Assembly (NCBI GenBank): GCA_017462035.1
Contig: JAFTRY010000012.1
Coordinates: 1-55,561 of the forward strand
Direction: 5' to 3'
DNA length: 55,561 nt
From: Clostridia bacterium
GTDB taxonomy: Bacteria > Bacillota > Clostridia > Oscillospirales > CAG-272
Shown here in pieces: positions 32,106 to 40,899 of the stretch. The notes under the pieces are model-generated. The model saw only the letters and a program-made list of their open reading frames with translations, was not told the DNA's origin and ran no database searches. The first letter of the stretch is position 1, and the number at the start of each line of letters is the position of its first letter. The translations under genes were made by a program, and so were the position numbers.

Positions 32106-33392
32106 ATGAAATTTACGGCGGTAGGCGATGTTCTTCCACAAAAAAGAATGACCCATAGCTACGATGGCTTTGAAAAGGTGAAAGAATTCATCTGTCAGGG
32201 CGACGGACGCTTTTTCAATTTGGAAACCACCCTCAACCGTGAAGGTGAGTGCTTCGCTTCCCAGTTTTCGGGAGGAACCTATGTCCGCACCGATCCCGAG
32301 GTCTTTTACGATATGCTGCGCTTCGGCTTCAATATGACCAGCGCCAACAATAACCACACCTTTGATTTTTCCTACGAAGGACTTGCGAAAACACTGGGAA
32401 CTCTCAATGAAAGCGGTATCACCCATAGCGGTATAGGTAATAACCTTCATCAAGCCTCTGCCCCTGCCTATCTGGAAACAGATAAGGGTCGTGTGGGTCT
32501 TGTTTCGGTCAATACCTATTTTGATGCCCCCATGATGGCGGGTATGCAGTCCAGGCGTGTGCCCGGAAGACCCGGAATCAACGGGATCCGCGTCACTCAG
32601 AAGATGATTCTCCCCCCCGATGCCTTTGCCTTTGCCCAGACAATTGCCAAAAAGACGGGAATTAACGCGGAAAGTGACCTGGATCGGGCATCGGGATATA
32701 CTCTGCCCCTCCCCGACGGAATCTGCGAGCTGGGCAGTCTTCGTTGCATACTTGGCGAAGATTACGGAACCGTCTATGAAATGCACCCCTCAGACGTAAA
32801 CCGTCTGAAGGAATCCATCAAGGAAGCGGCAAGAAGCTGTGATTACGTTATGGTCTCGATCCATACGCACCAGATCTACGGAACCGCCACGGAGGAAAAT
32901 CCTCCTTTCATGGAAGAACTGGCTCACCTTGCGGTGGACGAGGGTGCCAACGCCGTCATCGTCCACGGTCCACATTGCCTCAGGGGTATTGAGGTCTACC
33001 GTGACTCCCCCGTCTTCTACTCCTTAGGTGACTTCGTGCTCGAGCTGTACGACGTACCCCTGGCTCCCGAGGATTTTTACATGAAATACGGACTGACCTC
33101 CGACGCGGGAATCATGAACCTCCTGGAAACCCGCTCCAAAGGATTCACTCGAGGACTCATGGAGGATCCTTCTATGTTAGAGTCGGTGATTCCCTACTGG
33201 GAAGCCGATGGAAAGAAGCTCACTTCCCTCAAGCTCATGCCCATCCGCATCAGCCGTGGTGAGGGAAAACACCTGGAGGGACTGCCACAGCCCGCTGCGG
33301 ATACGGAATTCATGAACCGCCTGGCGGATATGTCCAAGACTTACGGGGTAACGATCAAAATGGAGGACGGCATTGCCGTGTGTTCTTGGTAA
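32106..33392 (+). CDS. CapA-family (PGA_cap) metallophosphoesterase-like protein
   Basis: 428 residues, no signal peptide or anchor. Conserved CapA blocks: AVGDVLPQKRM, FFNLETTL, SANNNHTFDFSYEGL (NNH), SIHTHQIYG, VIVHGPHCLRGIEVY, YSLGDFVLELY. CapA-like domains have the calcineurin-like fold and are named for poly-gamma-glutamate capsule synthesis, but cytoplasmic versions inside catabolic operons are common and uncharacterised. Lies 15 bases after the ceramidase-like gene. A role in hydrolysing an amide or phosphate in the pathway substrate is inference. Confidence 0.88.
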   Translation: MKFTAVGDVLPQKRMTHSYDGFEKVKEFICQGDGRFFNLETTLNREGECFASQFSGGTYVRTDPEVFYDMLRFGFNMTSANNNHTFDFSYEGLAKTLGTLNESGITHSGIGNNLHQASAPAYLETDKGRVGLVSVNTYFDAPMMAGMQSRRVPGRPGINGIRVTQKMILPPDAFAFAQTIAKKTGINAESDLDRASGYTLPLPDGICELGSLRCILGEDYGTVYEMHPSDVNRLKESIKEAARSCDYVMVSIHTHQIYGTATEENPPFMEELAHLAVDEGANAVIVHGPHCLRGIEVYRDSPVFYSLGDFVLELYDVPLAPEDFYMKYGLTSDAGIMNLLETRSKGFTRGLMEDPSMLESVIPYWEADGKKLTSLKLMPIRISRGEGKHLEGLPQPAADTEFMNRLADMSKTYGVTIKMEDGIAVCSW

Positions 33393-34539
33393 AATGACGA
33401 CGCAAGATAAGATAAAAGCATACTGCGAAAACGAAATCGAATCGTTTCACGACCTTTTGGCAACACTGGTCGCCATTCCTGCCCCCTCGCACCACGAGGA
33501 AAAACGGGCACAATTCTGCAAGGAATGGTTGGAGAAGCAAGGCGCGGAGGGGGTCTACATAGATGAGGCAAAAAACTGCGTCTATCCCATCGCTTGCGAA
33601 GGAAAAGACGACATCGTTGTGTTTATGGCGCATACGGATACGGTGTTTCCCGATACCGATCCCTTTGAAATGACAAGTGACGGAAAACGGTTTTACGCTC
33701 CCGGTGTGGGAGACGACACCGCCTGCCTCGCCGCTATGCTGACGGTAACAAAATATCTGATCCATCATGACGTAAAGCCAAAATGCGGTATTCTCATCGT
33801 TGCCAACTCCGGTGAGGAGGGTCTGGGCAATCTCAAGGGATCCGGACAAATCATGAGAGATTACCAAGGACGAATCAAGAGATTCTATACCTTCGACGGT
33901 TACTACACGCACGTTATCTGCGGCTGCGTAGGCTCTCACCGCTACGAGGTGGAGTGTCTGACCGAGGGCGGTCATTCCTTCTCCGCCTTCGGAAAGGCAA
34001 ACGCCATAGCAGAACTGGCTGAGCTGATCAGCGACCTGTACCGAATCGAAATCCCCGAGAAGCCGGGAACAAAAACCACCTATAACGTGGGAACCATCGA
34101 AGGAGGCACCTCAGTCAATACCATTGCCCAGCAGGCAAAAATGCTCTACGAATACCGCTCCGACGACCTGGATTGCCTGGAATATATGAAACAGCAATTC
34201 ACAAAAGCCCTGGAACGGGCAAATGCCAAAGGAACGGCTCGCTTCCAGGCAAATATTTTGGGAGTTCGTCCCTGTAGCGGCAAGGTAGATCCCAAGGAGC
34301 ATGAGCAGATGATTGCCCGCTCGATCTCGATTTCCGAGGCACATTCCGGAATCCCCTGTCACCGAGAGGTAGGTTCAACCGATTGCAATATTCCCATGTC
34401 CATGGGAGTTCCCTCGGTTTGCGTGGGAACCTACACGGGAGGCGGAACCCATACGAGAGAGGAATACGTGGATATTGCCAGCCTACCCATCGGTCTTCGG
34501 ATCTGCTTCGATATCATGTTGGATTACTTTGAGCCTTGA
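33373..34539 (+). CDS. M20-family metallopeptidase/amidohydrolase
   Basis: 388 residues. Zinc motifs: VVFMAHTDTVF (His-x-Asp), GVGDDTACLAAML (bridging Asp), NSGEEGLGN (catalytic Glu-Glu), and C-terminal GGGTHTREEYV histidine. A dimerisation domain lies between (about 195-300). Resembles PepT/ArgE/DapE-type exopeptidases. A TTG start at 33373, overlapping the CapA stop by 20 bases, is favoured because GGAGG lies 6 bases upstream; the ATG at 33394 has no ribosome site. Last gene of the operon, followed by a strong terminator. Confidence 0.9.
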   Translation: MPCVLGKMTTQDKIKAYCENEIESFHDLLATLVAIPAPSHHEEKRAQFCKEWLEKQGAEGVYIDEAKNCVYPIACEGKDDIVVFMAHTDTVFPDTDPFEMTSDGKRFYAPGVGDDTACLAAMLTVTKYLIHHDVKPKCGILIVANSGEEGLGNLKGSGQIMRDYQGRIKRFYTFDGYYTHVICGCVGSHRYEVECLTEGGHSFSAFGKANAIAELAELISDLYRIEIPEKPGTKTTYNVGTIEGGTSVNTIAQQAKMLYEYRSDDLDCLEYMKQQFTKALERANAKGTARFQANILGVRPCSGKVDPKEHEQMIARSISISEAHSGIPCHREVGSTDCNIPMSMGVPSVCVGTYTGGGTHTREEYVDIASLPIGLRICFDIMLDYFEP

Positions 34540-34552
34540 CCCCAAAAATCCA

Positions 34553-34590
34553 AAAGCAGTAGACCGCCGCGTGACGGTCTACTGCTTTTT
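34553..34590. terminator. Terminator of the kinase operon (bidirectional)
   Basis: 14-bp stem AAAGCAGTAGACCG / CGGTCTACTGCTTT with an 8-base loop and T-tract; the opposite side also supports ending the minus-strand solute-binding gene. Confidence 0.88.
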
Positions 34591-34598
34591 ATGATGTT

Positions 34599-36059
34599 TT
34601 ACTGGTACAGCGCGTACATCTGCTCAAGCTTGCCGGGAAGCGAGGTCGCAATGGCAGCCCACTGAGAGGAAAGATCCTTATTATACCGGAAACAAGTTCT
34701 GAGAATGTGGGGATATTTATCAAGAAATACACCAAACATGTAGGTCGTATCCAAGGACTGATTCTTCATGACCAGATCCACCATACGGGCGGTGTCAGGG
34801 TCCTTAGAGTATCTTTGCTTCATCAGAATATCATAGAACTTCGGATACAGAGTCTGAGAGGACTCGGCACACAGTGCGTCAGTAATGTGAGCAATAAAGT
34901 CCACGTCCGCGTTGGCTACGTTCTTGCCCACACACCAAATAGCGTACTGCTCAAACAGCTTAGTCAGATACTCGGGCTGATCCTCGTCTTTCTTGGGTGC
35001 AGGCATAATTCCGTAGTCCTCTACACCCAGCTCCTCGGCAAACTCAGAGGCATAGGACAAACGGGTGGTGATCATAGCGGCTCTGCCCTGACCGAAGAAG
35101 TCATCCTCGTAGTCCGCCTTATCCGTACCGTACCCATAGCTCACCACACCGGGATTCTCATGGTAAAACTTTCTGATCATGTCCACCACGTCTATGTTTT
35201 CGGGAGTGTACAGGGTGGGGGTAATGGTATTATTCTCATCACGGGAGGTCAAGGAAATGCCAAACTGCGCAAACCAAATATCATGAGAGTTGTCTGAAAC
35301 GGTTACGTATCCAAAGGTATCTCCTATGCTCCTCTTGTTGTCGTAGTCGGTGTCAATATAGATGTCCTTAACGATATTCTCAAAGACCTCAAAGGTCCAT
35401 TCTCCCTCATCGACCATCTTGTACAGATCCGCGGAGGAATATCCCAGCTCGTCCAGCATACCGACGTTAAAAAAAGTTGCCATGGCACCCTGTAGCTTGG
35501 AGTAGCCAAGGTCACCCGTCAAACCGTACAGAACACCGTTGTAGGTTGAGTCAGTGTTAATGATTTGATCCCAACGCTCTGCCTCCAGGTCGATCATATC
35601 GCCCATTTCATACCAGTTCTTGTACACCCTTTTGGATACGGCTTTATACAGCTCAAAGGCATTGTGTCCGTAAACGGCGGTGGTCACGCCTCCCGTGGTG
35701 TTCTCATTGGTTACTGCCGTCCAGTAATCTCCGTCCGGCACGAGAGAAATGATGTCCACTCCGTACTTGGTCTCAATTTTGCTCAACCAAGCGTAGACCG
35801 TATCGTTGGCAAGGTCTCCGGTCAACTCATCCGCGGTAACCTCTTTCTCGTGATTCGACTGAACGGTCATAATGTATTCCCGACCGTTATAGTTTCCCTC
35901 CGGAATGGTATCCAGAAGATCCACAACTCCTGTTTCCTTGGTACCCTCATCCTTTGCGATGTCCGAGTTACCGACTTCGGATTGGTCGTCCTTCTTACAT
36001 GCTACCGCCATGGGCAGAAGCATGAATATAACCAGTACAAAACATAGAACGCGTTTCAT
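34599..36059 (-). CDS. Orphan extracellular solute-binding lipoprotein (family 1 type)
   Basis: 486 residues. Signal peptide with lipobox MAVAC (Cys21), acidic linker, then a periplasmic-binding fold with WTFEVFENIVKDI, GYVTVSDNS and the sugar-binder-like block FGQGRAAMITTRLSYASEFAEELGVEDYGIMPAPK, typical of family-1 sugar-binding proteins. No permease or ATPase genes lie in the window next to it, so it must borrow a transporter encoded elsewhere or act as a sensor. Own promoter and shared terminator; GGGAG ribosome site. Substrate unknown, probably an oligosaccharide. Confidence 0.88.
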   Translation of the reverse strand: MKRVLCFVLVIFMLLPMAVACKKDDQSEVGNSDIAKDEGTKETGVVDLLDTIPEGNYNGREYIMTVQSNHEKEVTADELTGDLANDTVYAWLSKIETKYGVDIISLVPDGDYWTAVTNENTTGGVTTAVYGHNAFELYKAVSKRVYKNWYEMGDMIDLEAERWDQIINTDSTYNGVLYGLTGDLGYSKLQGAMATFFNVGMLDELGYSSADLYKMVDEGEWTFEVFENIVKDIYIDTDYDNKRSIGDTFGYVTVSDNSHDIWFAQFGISLTSRDENNTITPTLYTPENIDVVDMIRKFYHENPGVVSYGYGTDKADYEDDFFGQGRAAMITTRLSYASEFAEELGVEDYGIMPAPKKDEDQPEYLTKLFEQYAIWCVGKNVANADVDFIAHITDALCAESSQTLYPKFYDILMKQRYSKDPDTARMVDLVMKNQSLDTTYMFGVFLDKYPHILRTCFRYNKDLSSQWAAIATSLPGKLEQMYALYQ

Positions 36060-36112
36060 AACAAACTCCCTTCATTTTTCCGTTTTTTATTTTCTATGCT
36101 TACTACAACAAT

Positions 36113-36141
36113 AGTATATCATTGTTCAAAATGTTTGTCAA
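36113..36141 (-). promoter_or_regulatory. Promoter of the solute-binding gene
   Basis: Minus-strand TTGACA, 17 bases, TATACT with ATGA before the -10; leader about 45 nt. Confidence 0.8.
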
Positions 36142-36228
36142 CAGAACGCAAAACGAAAAAATTTACGAAAAAATGTTGTATAATTTGACAAAACGGACAA
36201 AGAATTTGTATATGTTCGCTAGAAAGTT

Positions 36229-36265
36229 AAAAAAAGAGCTCCGAGGCTATTTCGAGCCTCGGAGC
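36229..36265 (-). terminator. Terminator of the TIM-barrel hydrolase gene
   Basis: Stem GCTCCGAGGC / GCCTCGGAGC (36238-36265) followed on the minus strand by TCTTTTTTTAAC. Confidence 0.85.
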
Positions 36266-36316
36266 ATATATGTTTGGTAAAATGATTCTTTCGCAAACAT
36301 CTCACCGGATTATTTT

Positions 36317-37675
36317 TCACACCTTTTTAAGGAAACGGATTCCGTTGGAAGCAATGGAAAACACGGTGCCTGTCTCACCGGTCTCCCGATCCTGCCAAGA
36401 CTCAGCCAAAGTGATCCGGCAGGCATCTGTACCGTAATTGGAAAGGGTCATGTACAGCTCCTCGTTGGCAAATACAGACATGCAGGTATTCTCAGGCAAA
36501 GGTGCTCCCAGGAAACCGCTTTCCTTTACATCCACGTAAACCAGACTGTTTTCGGTCACCATGGGACGATACAGGGAGTAGTAATAGCTCCACTTCTCCC
36601 CTTCCTTGGGATCGTCGGGAATCGAGGACCAAAGGCTGTATACATAGGGACCCTCGGGGTGCTCACGCATATAATCGCGAACCTTTTCGTAGAAATTCTG
36701 CTCCATACCGCCGTAATAGGTAACTCCGGGAAGTTCCAAATTTTCCCCGCGAACAGGTCTGCCGCACTTCAGCAACGGAAATTGAAGGTAAGGAACGGTT
36801 CTGGCAATATACTGCTCAAAGGTCAGGTGATTTTCACTGTTCACCATATCCATACAGGGAACAACGTAGGTGGGGTAATTTTTTCCGACACCTACCGAGT
36901 CCGCATCCTGGGAGACCGCCTCACCGATCCACAGATAATCGTATACCCGATCCCGACAGGGAGGCTGGTTGTTTCGGTCGGCGTGAAGCTTGTAGATACC
37001 GCCGCGGCGCTTGACCTCGCTGTAGGTCAGCCGCAGAAAATCCTCAAGCTCAGGATCGTAGGGCAATTGATCCACGATTGCCGGGCGAAGTGCCACCTTG
37101 TCGTATCCCCAGTCGTTAAAAATACCGTCGAAGCCGTAATCGTCCATGACATGGGCGATCTTGTCCAACAGGTAGGTTCTCCAAGCAGGGCTTCCCGCTG
37201 TGCACTTTCGATAATGGAGGCAATGAGCGGTGTACCACAGACGCTTGGGCTCCAGAGTGGGCTCCCCTTCATAGGAGCGAATAAAATCCTCTCTGAAATC
37301 GGGATCCTCAAAGGGGAAGAAGCCGGTGGACAAATACGCGATGACCTTCATGCCGAGAGAGTGACACTCCTTGATAAATTCCTTCAAGCCCTCGGGGTCG
37401 GGAGCGTCAAATTTATTTCCACCGTGCAACCGATTGGCATCGTTCCACTCCTCGTGAAGTTGGATCAGCTCCACGCCATTTTCAGCTAATTGCCGCAAAA
37501 GAGCGTGATCGTAGTCCGTAGGTCTTGCTGAAATTTTTTCAGGATAATCTCCCAGATTGTAAATAGCTTGTCCTGCCAAATAGCTTTCCACGCGAATCCG
37601 ACGGCAGTAATTTTGATTCTTCTCCTCCGCCAATCCAATGATGCTGAGTCTCTTTTCTTGACTGATTACCGACAT
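36317..37675 (-). CDS. Putative TIM-barrel glycoside hydrolase (alpha-galactosidase-like architecture)
   Basis: 452 residues, cytoplasmic. Barrel blocks typical of clan GH-D-like and related unassigned glycosidases: GVELIQLHEEWND, LKEFIKECHSLGMKVIAYLST, and YGFDGIFNDWGYDK, where the Asp of FNDWG is a candidate catalytic residue; C-terminal beta domain begins around YVDVKESGFLG. Start at 37675 (MSVISQ) with AAAGGAG 7 bases upstream; the much longer open frame upstream is AT-rich non-coding sequence. Single gene with its own terminator. Related proteins are often labelled hypothetical or DUF6259-like; the family is not certain. Confidence 0.65.
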   Translation of the reverse strand: MSVISQEKRLSIIGLAEEKNQNYCRRIRVESYLAGQAIYNLGDYPEKISARPTDYDHALLRQLAENGVELIQLHEEWNDANRLHGGNKFDAPDPEGLKEFIKECHSLGMKVIAYLSTGFFPFEDPDFREDFIRSYEGEPTLEPKRLWYTAHCLHYRKCTAGSPAWRTYLLDKIAHVMDDYGFDGIFNDWGYDKVALRPAIVDQLPYDPELEDFLRLTYSEVKRRGGIYKLHADRNNQPPCRDRVYDYLWIGEAVSQDADSVGVGKNYPTYVVPCMDMVNSENHLTFEQYIARTVPYLQFPLLKCGRPVRGENLELPGVTYYGGMEQNFYEKVRDYMREHPEGPYVYSLWSSIPDDPKEGEKWSYYYSLYRPMVTENSLVYVDVKESGFLGAPLPENTCMSVFANEELYMTLSNYGTDACRITLAESWQDRETGETGTVFSIASNGIRFLKKV

Positions 37676-37899
37676 GATAGGTCTCCTTTCATATTTTAAA
37701 ATAACGAAATCAGTATAGCACATTTGAAAATACAATGGAATTGCAAAAGCAAGCAATTTGCATTGCATTTTTGAGCAAAAAAAATAATAAAAATAAAGCC
37801 AATAGATCCCTACCTCTGCCCCACAAGCTGTTCCACACAAACCGAAAGAAAGATATGAAGAAATACAGAAAAAATATAGAAAGAAATATTTTAAAATTC

Positions 37900-37928
37900 T
37901 TGACAAAAAACCGGTTTTGTGATATGAT
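37900..37928 (+). promoter_or_regulatory. Promoter of the riboswitch-controlled ATPase
   Basis: TTGACA, 17 bases, TATGAT with TGTGA before the -10, directly upstream of the aptamer. Confidence 0.85.
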
Positions 37929-37931
37929 AAA

Positions 37932-38048
37932 AGAAATAAGGGAGTAGTCAACACTTTGTGTGATAAAGTCAACATCACGGATTATCTTGGCTTTGTCTTA
38001 AATGACGAGACTTATCTTTATTGCTAAAGATGGGTTTCGTCTTTTTTT
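37932..38048 (+). promoter_or_regulatory. yybP-ykoY (Mn2+) riboswitch with terminator
   Basis: The leader has the conserved elements in order: AAGGGAGTAG at the 5' side, ATAAAGTCAACATCACGG, GGCTTTGTC, and ACGAGACTT closing the aptamer, closely parallel to the Lactococcus lactis yybP-ykoY aptamer. It is followed by an expression platform: GACGAGAC...ATCTTT paired with AAAGAT...TTTCGTC and a T7 run (38004-38048), a terminator whose 5' arm shares the aptamer's closing strand. Mn2+ binding would therefore favour anti-termination and expression of the ATPase. Confidence 0.85.
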
Positions 38049-38091
38049 ATTTTCGTTTCAGTAAAAATTAAAATATTAGGAGGATTTGAAA

Positions 38092-40734
38092 TTGAAATTT
38101 TACTGTGAAGACCAAGAGAAAGTCTTGGGGGAGCTCGGGAGCACGAAAGATGGCTTGACCTCTGAAGAGGCTGCGAAGCGCCTTGAAGCAAACGGTAAGA
38201 ACAAGCTTGCCGCCGCTAAAGGCAAGTCCCTCATTCGCCGTTTTCTTGAGCAGCTTGCCGATCCGATGATCATTATTCTGCTCGTTGCGGCACTCATCAG
38301 CGGTGTGCTTGCCGTAGTGGAAAACGAAAGCTTTGCCGACGTCATCATCATTCTTGCTGTTGTTATCGTAAACGCGGTTCTCGGTGTTTATCAAGAAAGC
38401 AAGGCAGAAAAAGCAATTGAAGCCCTGCAGGAAATGTCGGCGGCAACCTCAAAGGTGTTGCGTGACGGCAAAGTACAAGTCATACACAGCGAGGACTTGG
38501 TCGTTGGCGATATCATTCTTCTTGAAGCGGGGGATGCTGTTCCCGCAGATGCGAGAATCCTTGAAAATGCAAGTCTGAAGGTAGAGGAAGCTGCGCTCAC
38601 AGGCGAATCTGTTCCTGTAACCAAGTTTATCGATATTATCAATCTCAAAGATGGAGAAAAGGATGTTCCTCTCGGCGACCGTAAGAACATGCTCTATATG
38701 GGCTCCACAGTCGTTTACGGTCGTGGAACTGCTGTTGTTACAGCTACGGGTATGGATACCGAAATGGGTAAGATCGCAGGTGCGCTTCAGCAAGCGGAAG
38801 ACGGCGAAACGCCTTTGCAGAGAAAGCTGAATCAGCTCTCAAAAATTCTTACTTGGCTCGTTCTCGGTATCTGTATTATCGTATTTGGCGTACAGCTTAT
38901 CCGCGCGGGCAACTTCAGCTTCAGTGACACTTTGCTTCCTTCCTTTATGGTTGCAGTTTCCTTGGCGGTTGCGGCGATCCCCGAAGGACTTGCTATGGTC
39001 GTTACCGTGGTTCTCTCCATGGGTGTTACCAACATGTCCAAGAGAAACGCCATCATTCGCCGCTTGACTGCGGTTGAAACCCTCGGTTGCGCGCAGATCA
39101 TCTGCTCCGACAAGACGGGTACTCTTACACAGAATAAAATGACCGTTGTAGACCATTTCGGTGAGGATGAAAAGCAGATCGCCTCTGCAATGGCGCTCTG
39201 CTGTGATGCCGAAATCGATACCGACGGAAACGTAACGGGAGAACCTACCGAGGCGGCTCTCGTGGTATGGGCTGACAAGCTCGGAATGAAAAAGTATGAT
39301 CTGAAAAAGGAATTTCCCCGCTGCGGTGAAGCTCCCTTTGATTCGGGTCGAAAGATGATGTCCACCGTTCACGTATCTGACGGCAAGTGCGTTCAGTATA
39401 CCAAGGGTGCGCCCGACGTTATTATCGGTAAATGCACCCATTATCTGAAGGACGGTGCTTCCGTTCCCATGACCGATGAATACAAGCAGTCGATCCTGAG
39501 CGCAAACAAAACGATGGCAGACAAGGCTCTGCGCGTGCTTGCCTGCGCTACGAGATTTTGGAGTGAGCAACCCGCCGATTTTGAGGCGGAGCATCTTGAA
39601 TCAGACCTTTGCTTCGTTGGTCTTTGCGGCATGATCGACCCCGTTCGTCCCGAGGTTAAGGACGCGATCGTGGAATGCAGAAGCGCGGGCATCCGCCCCA
39701 TTATGATCACGGGCGACCACATTGACACAGCGGTTGCCATTGCCAAGGAGCTTGGCATTATTACCGAAGGCACGTACGCCATCACCGGCGCACAGCTAAA
39801 TGATATGAGCGACGAGGAATTTGAATCGAAATTCGAGGACATCAGCGTTTACGCGCGTGTTCAGCCCGAGCATAAAACGAGAATCGTCAATGCTTGGCGT
39901 AGCGCGGGATACGTTACCGCTATGACCGGCGACGGTGTCAACGACGCCCCCTCTATCAAGAGCGCGGACATCGGTGTGGGTATGGGTATCACGGGAACCG
40001 ACGTTACCAAGAACGTTGCCGATATGGTGCTGACCGACGATAACTTCGCGACCATCGTAGGTGCGGTTGAGGAAGGTCGCCGTATTTATGACAATATCCG
40101 TAAGGCAATTCAGTTCTTGCTCGGCTCGAATATGAGCGAGGTGCTGTCGATCTTTACGGCAACACTGATGGGCTTTACCATTCTCAAGCCCGTTCATCTC
40201 TTGTGGATCAACCTCGTTACCGACTGCTTCCCTGCCCTTGCGCTCGGTATGGAAAAGGCAGAGCCCGATATTATGAAACGTAAGCCGAGAGAAGCTAAAG
40301 CAGGCATTTTCTCCGGCGGTATGGGCGTGGATATTGCATACCAAGGTGTACTCGTAACGGCTCTCACCATCGTTTCCTATTTCATCGGTCATTTTATGGA
40401 GACGGGCAATTGGGAGATCACCAACAGCGCACACGGTATGACGATGGCATTCTTGACCATGTCCATGGCAGAGGTATTCCACAGCTTTAATATGCGTTCC
40501 CAGCGCGGAAGCATGTTTACGCTCGGTTCCCAGAATAAAACACTTTGGATCGCGGCTATCGGTTCTCTCGTCGCAACCACGCTCGTGTGTGAGATTCCCT
40601 TCCTTGCAAACGCGTTCGGCTTTGCAAGCGTAGGTATTGGCGAATACCTGATTGCTATCGCTCTCGGATTGGTTGTCATTCCCGTTGTTGAGATTGTCAA
40701 GCTGATTCAGAGAAAGGTAAGCAAAAATCGCTGA
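38092..40734 (+). CDS. P-type cation ATPase (Ca2+/Mn2+ type)
   Basis: 880 residues. P2-type ATPase: N-terminal cation-ATPase domain, AALTGESVPV (TGES), PEGL in M4, phosphorylation site CSDKTGTLTQNKM, nucleotide-domain KGAPD, hinge MTGDGVNDAPSIKSADIGVGMG, and M6 NLVTDCFPALALGME, the N-xxTD ligands of calcium/manganese pumps. Likely exports Mn2+ (or Ca2+) from the cytoplasm; the Mn2+ riboswitch in its leader argues for manganese, as for L. lactis YoaB. Start is a TTG at 38092 with AGGAGG 8 bases upstream; an earlier TTG at 38086 is too close to the site. Two terminator hairpins follow. Confidence 0.95.
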   Translation: MKFYCEDQEKVLGELGSTKDGLTSEEAAKRLEANGKNKLAAAKGKSLIRRFLEQLADPMIIILLVAALISGVLAVVENESFADVIIILAVVIVNAVLGVYQESKAEKAIEALQEMSAATSKVLRDGKVQVIHSEDLVVGDIILLEAGDAVPADARILENASLKVEEAALTGESVPVTKFIDIINLKDGEKDVPLGDRKNMLYMGSTVVYGRGTAVVTATGMDTEMGKIAGALQQAEDGETPLQRKLNQLSKILTWLVLGICIIVFGVQLIRAGNFSFSDTLLPSFMVAVSLAVAAIPEGLAMVVTVVLSMGVTNMSKRNAIIRRLTAVETLGCAQIICSDKTGTLTQNKMTVVDHFGEDEKQIASAMALCCDAEIDTDGNVTGEPTEAALVVWADKLGMKKYDLKKEFPRCGEAPFDSGRKMMSTVHVSDGKCVQYTKGAPDVIIGKCTHYLKDGASVPMTDEYKQSILSANKTMADKALRVLACATRFWSEQPADFEAEHLESDLCFVGLCGMIDPVRPEVKDAIVECRSAGIRPIMITGDHIDTAVAIAKELGIITEGTYAITGAQLNDMSDEEFESKFEDISVYARVQPEHKTRIVNAWRSAGYVTAMTGDGVNDAPSIKSADIGVGMGITGTDVTKNVADMVLTDDNFATIVGAVEEGRRIYDNIRKAIQFLLGSNMSEVLSIFTATLMGFTILKPVHLLWINLVTDCFPALALGMEKAEPDIMKRKPREAKAGIFSGGMGVDIAYQGVLVTALTIVSYFIGHFMETGNWEITNSAHGMTMAFLTMSMAEVFHSFNMRSQRGSMFTLGSQNKTLWIAAIGSLVATTLVCEIPFLANAFGFASVGIGEYLIAIALGLVVIPVVEIVKLIQRKVSKNR

Positions 40735-40800
40735 AGCTCATAACAAATAATCAACGAACTGACATCGCTTTTCCGGCGGTGTCAGTTCTGTTATTAAATG

Positions 40801-40850
40801 AACACCCTCCTATGGTAGATATTTCTATTCTACCATAGGAGGGTGTTTTT
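40801..40850 (+). terminator. Terminator of the P-type ATPase gene
   Basis: 19-bp perfect stem (40801-40819 with 40829-40847) and T-tract TTTTTCT. A weaker stem GAACTGACA/TGTCAGTTC at 40756-40788 precedes it. Confidence 0.9.
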
Positions 40851-40899
40851 CTATTGTCCGTTTTTACGGACTTGTGCCATGTGAGTCTGCGGTGTTTTT

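Noticed and set aside
31311..32786. 491-codon minus-strand ORF antisense to the ceramidase-like and CapA-like genes
   Set aside because: Shadow of two recognisable genes; no family features and no start signal.
32106..33392. Capsule synthesis role for the CapA-like protein
   Set aside because: No signal anchor and no CapB/CapC/CapD genes; sits inside a catabolic operon.
36187..36215. Plus-strand promoter TTGACA-18-TATATG upstream of the hairpin at 36238
   Set aside because: Spacer is long, -10 is weak and no plus-strand gene follows; the hairpin's T-tract is on the other strand.
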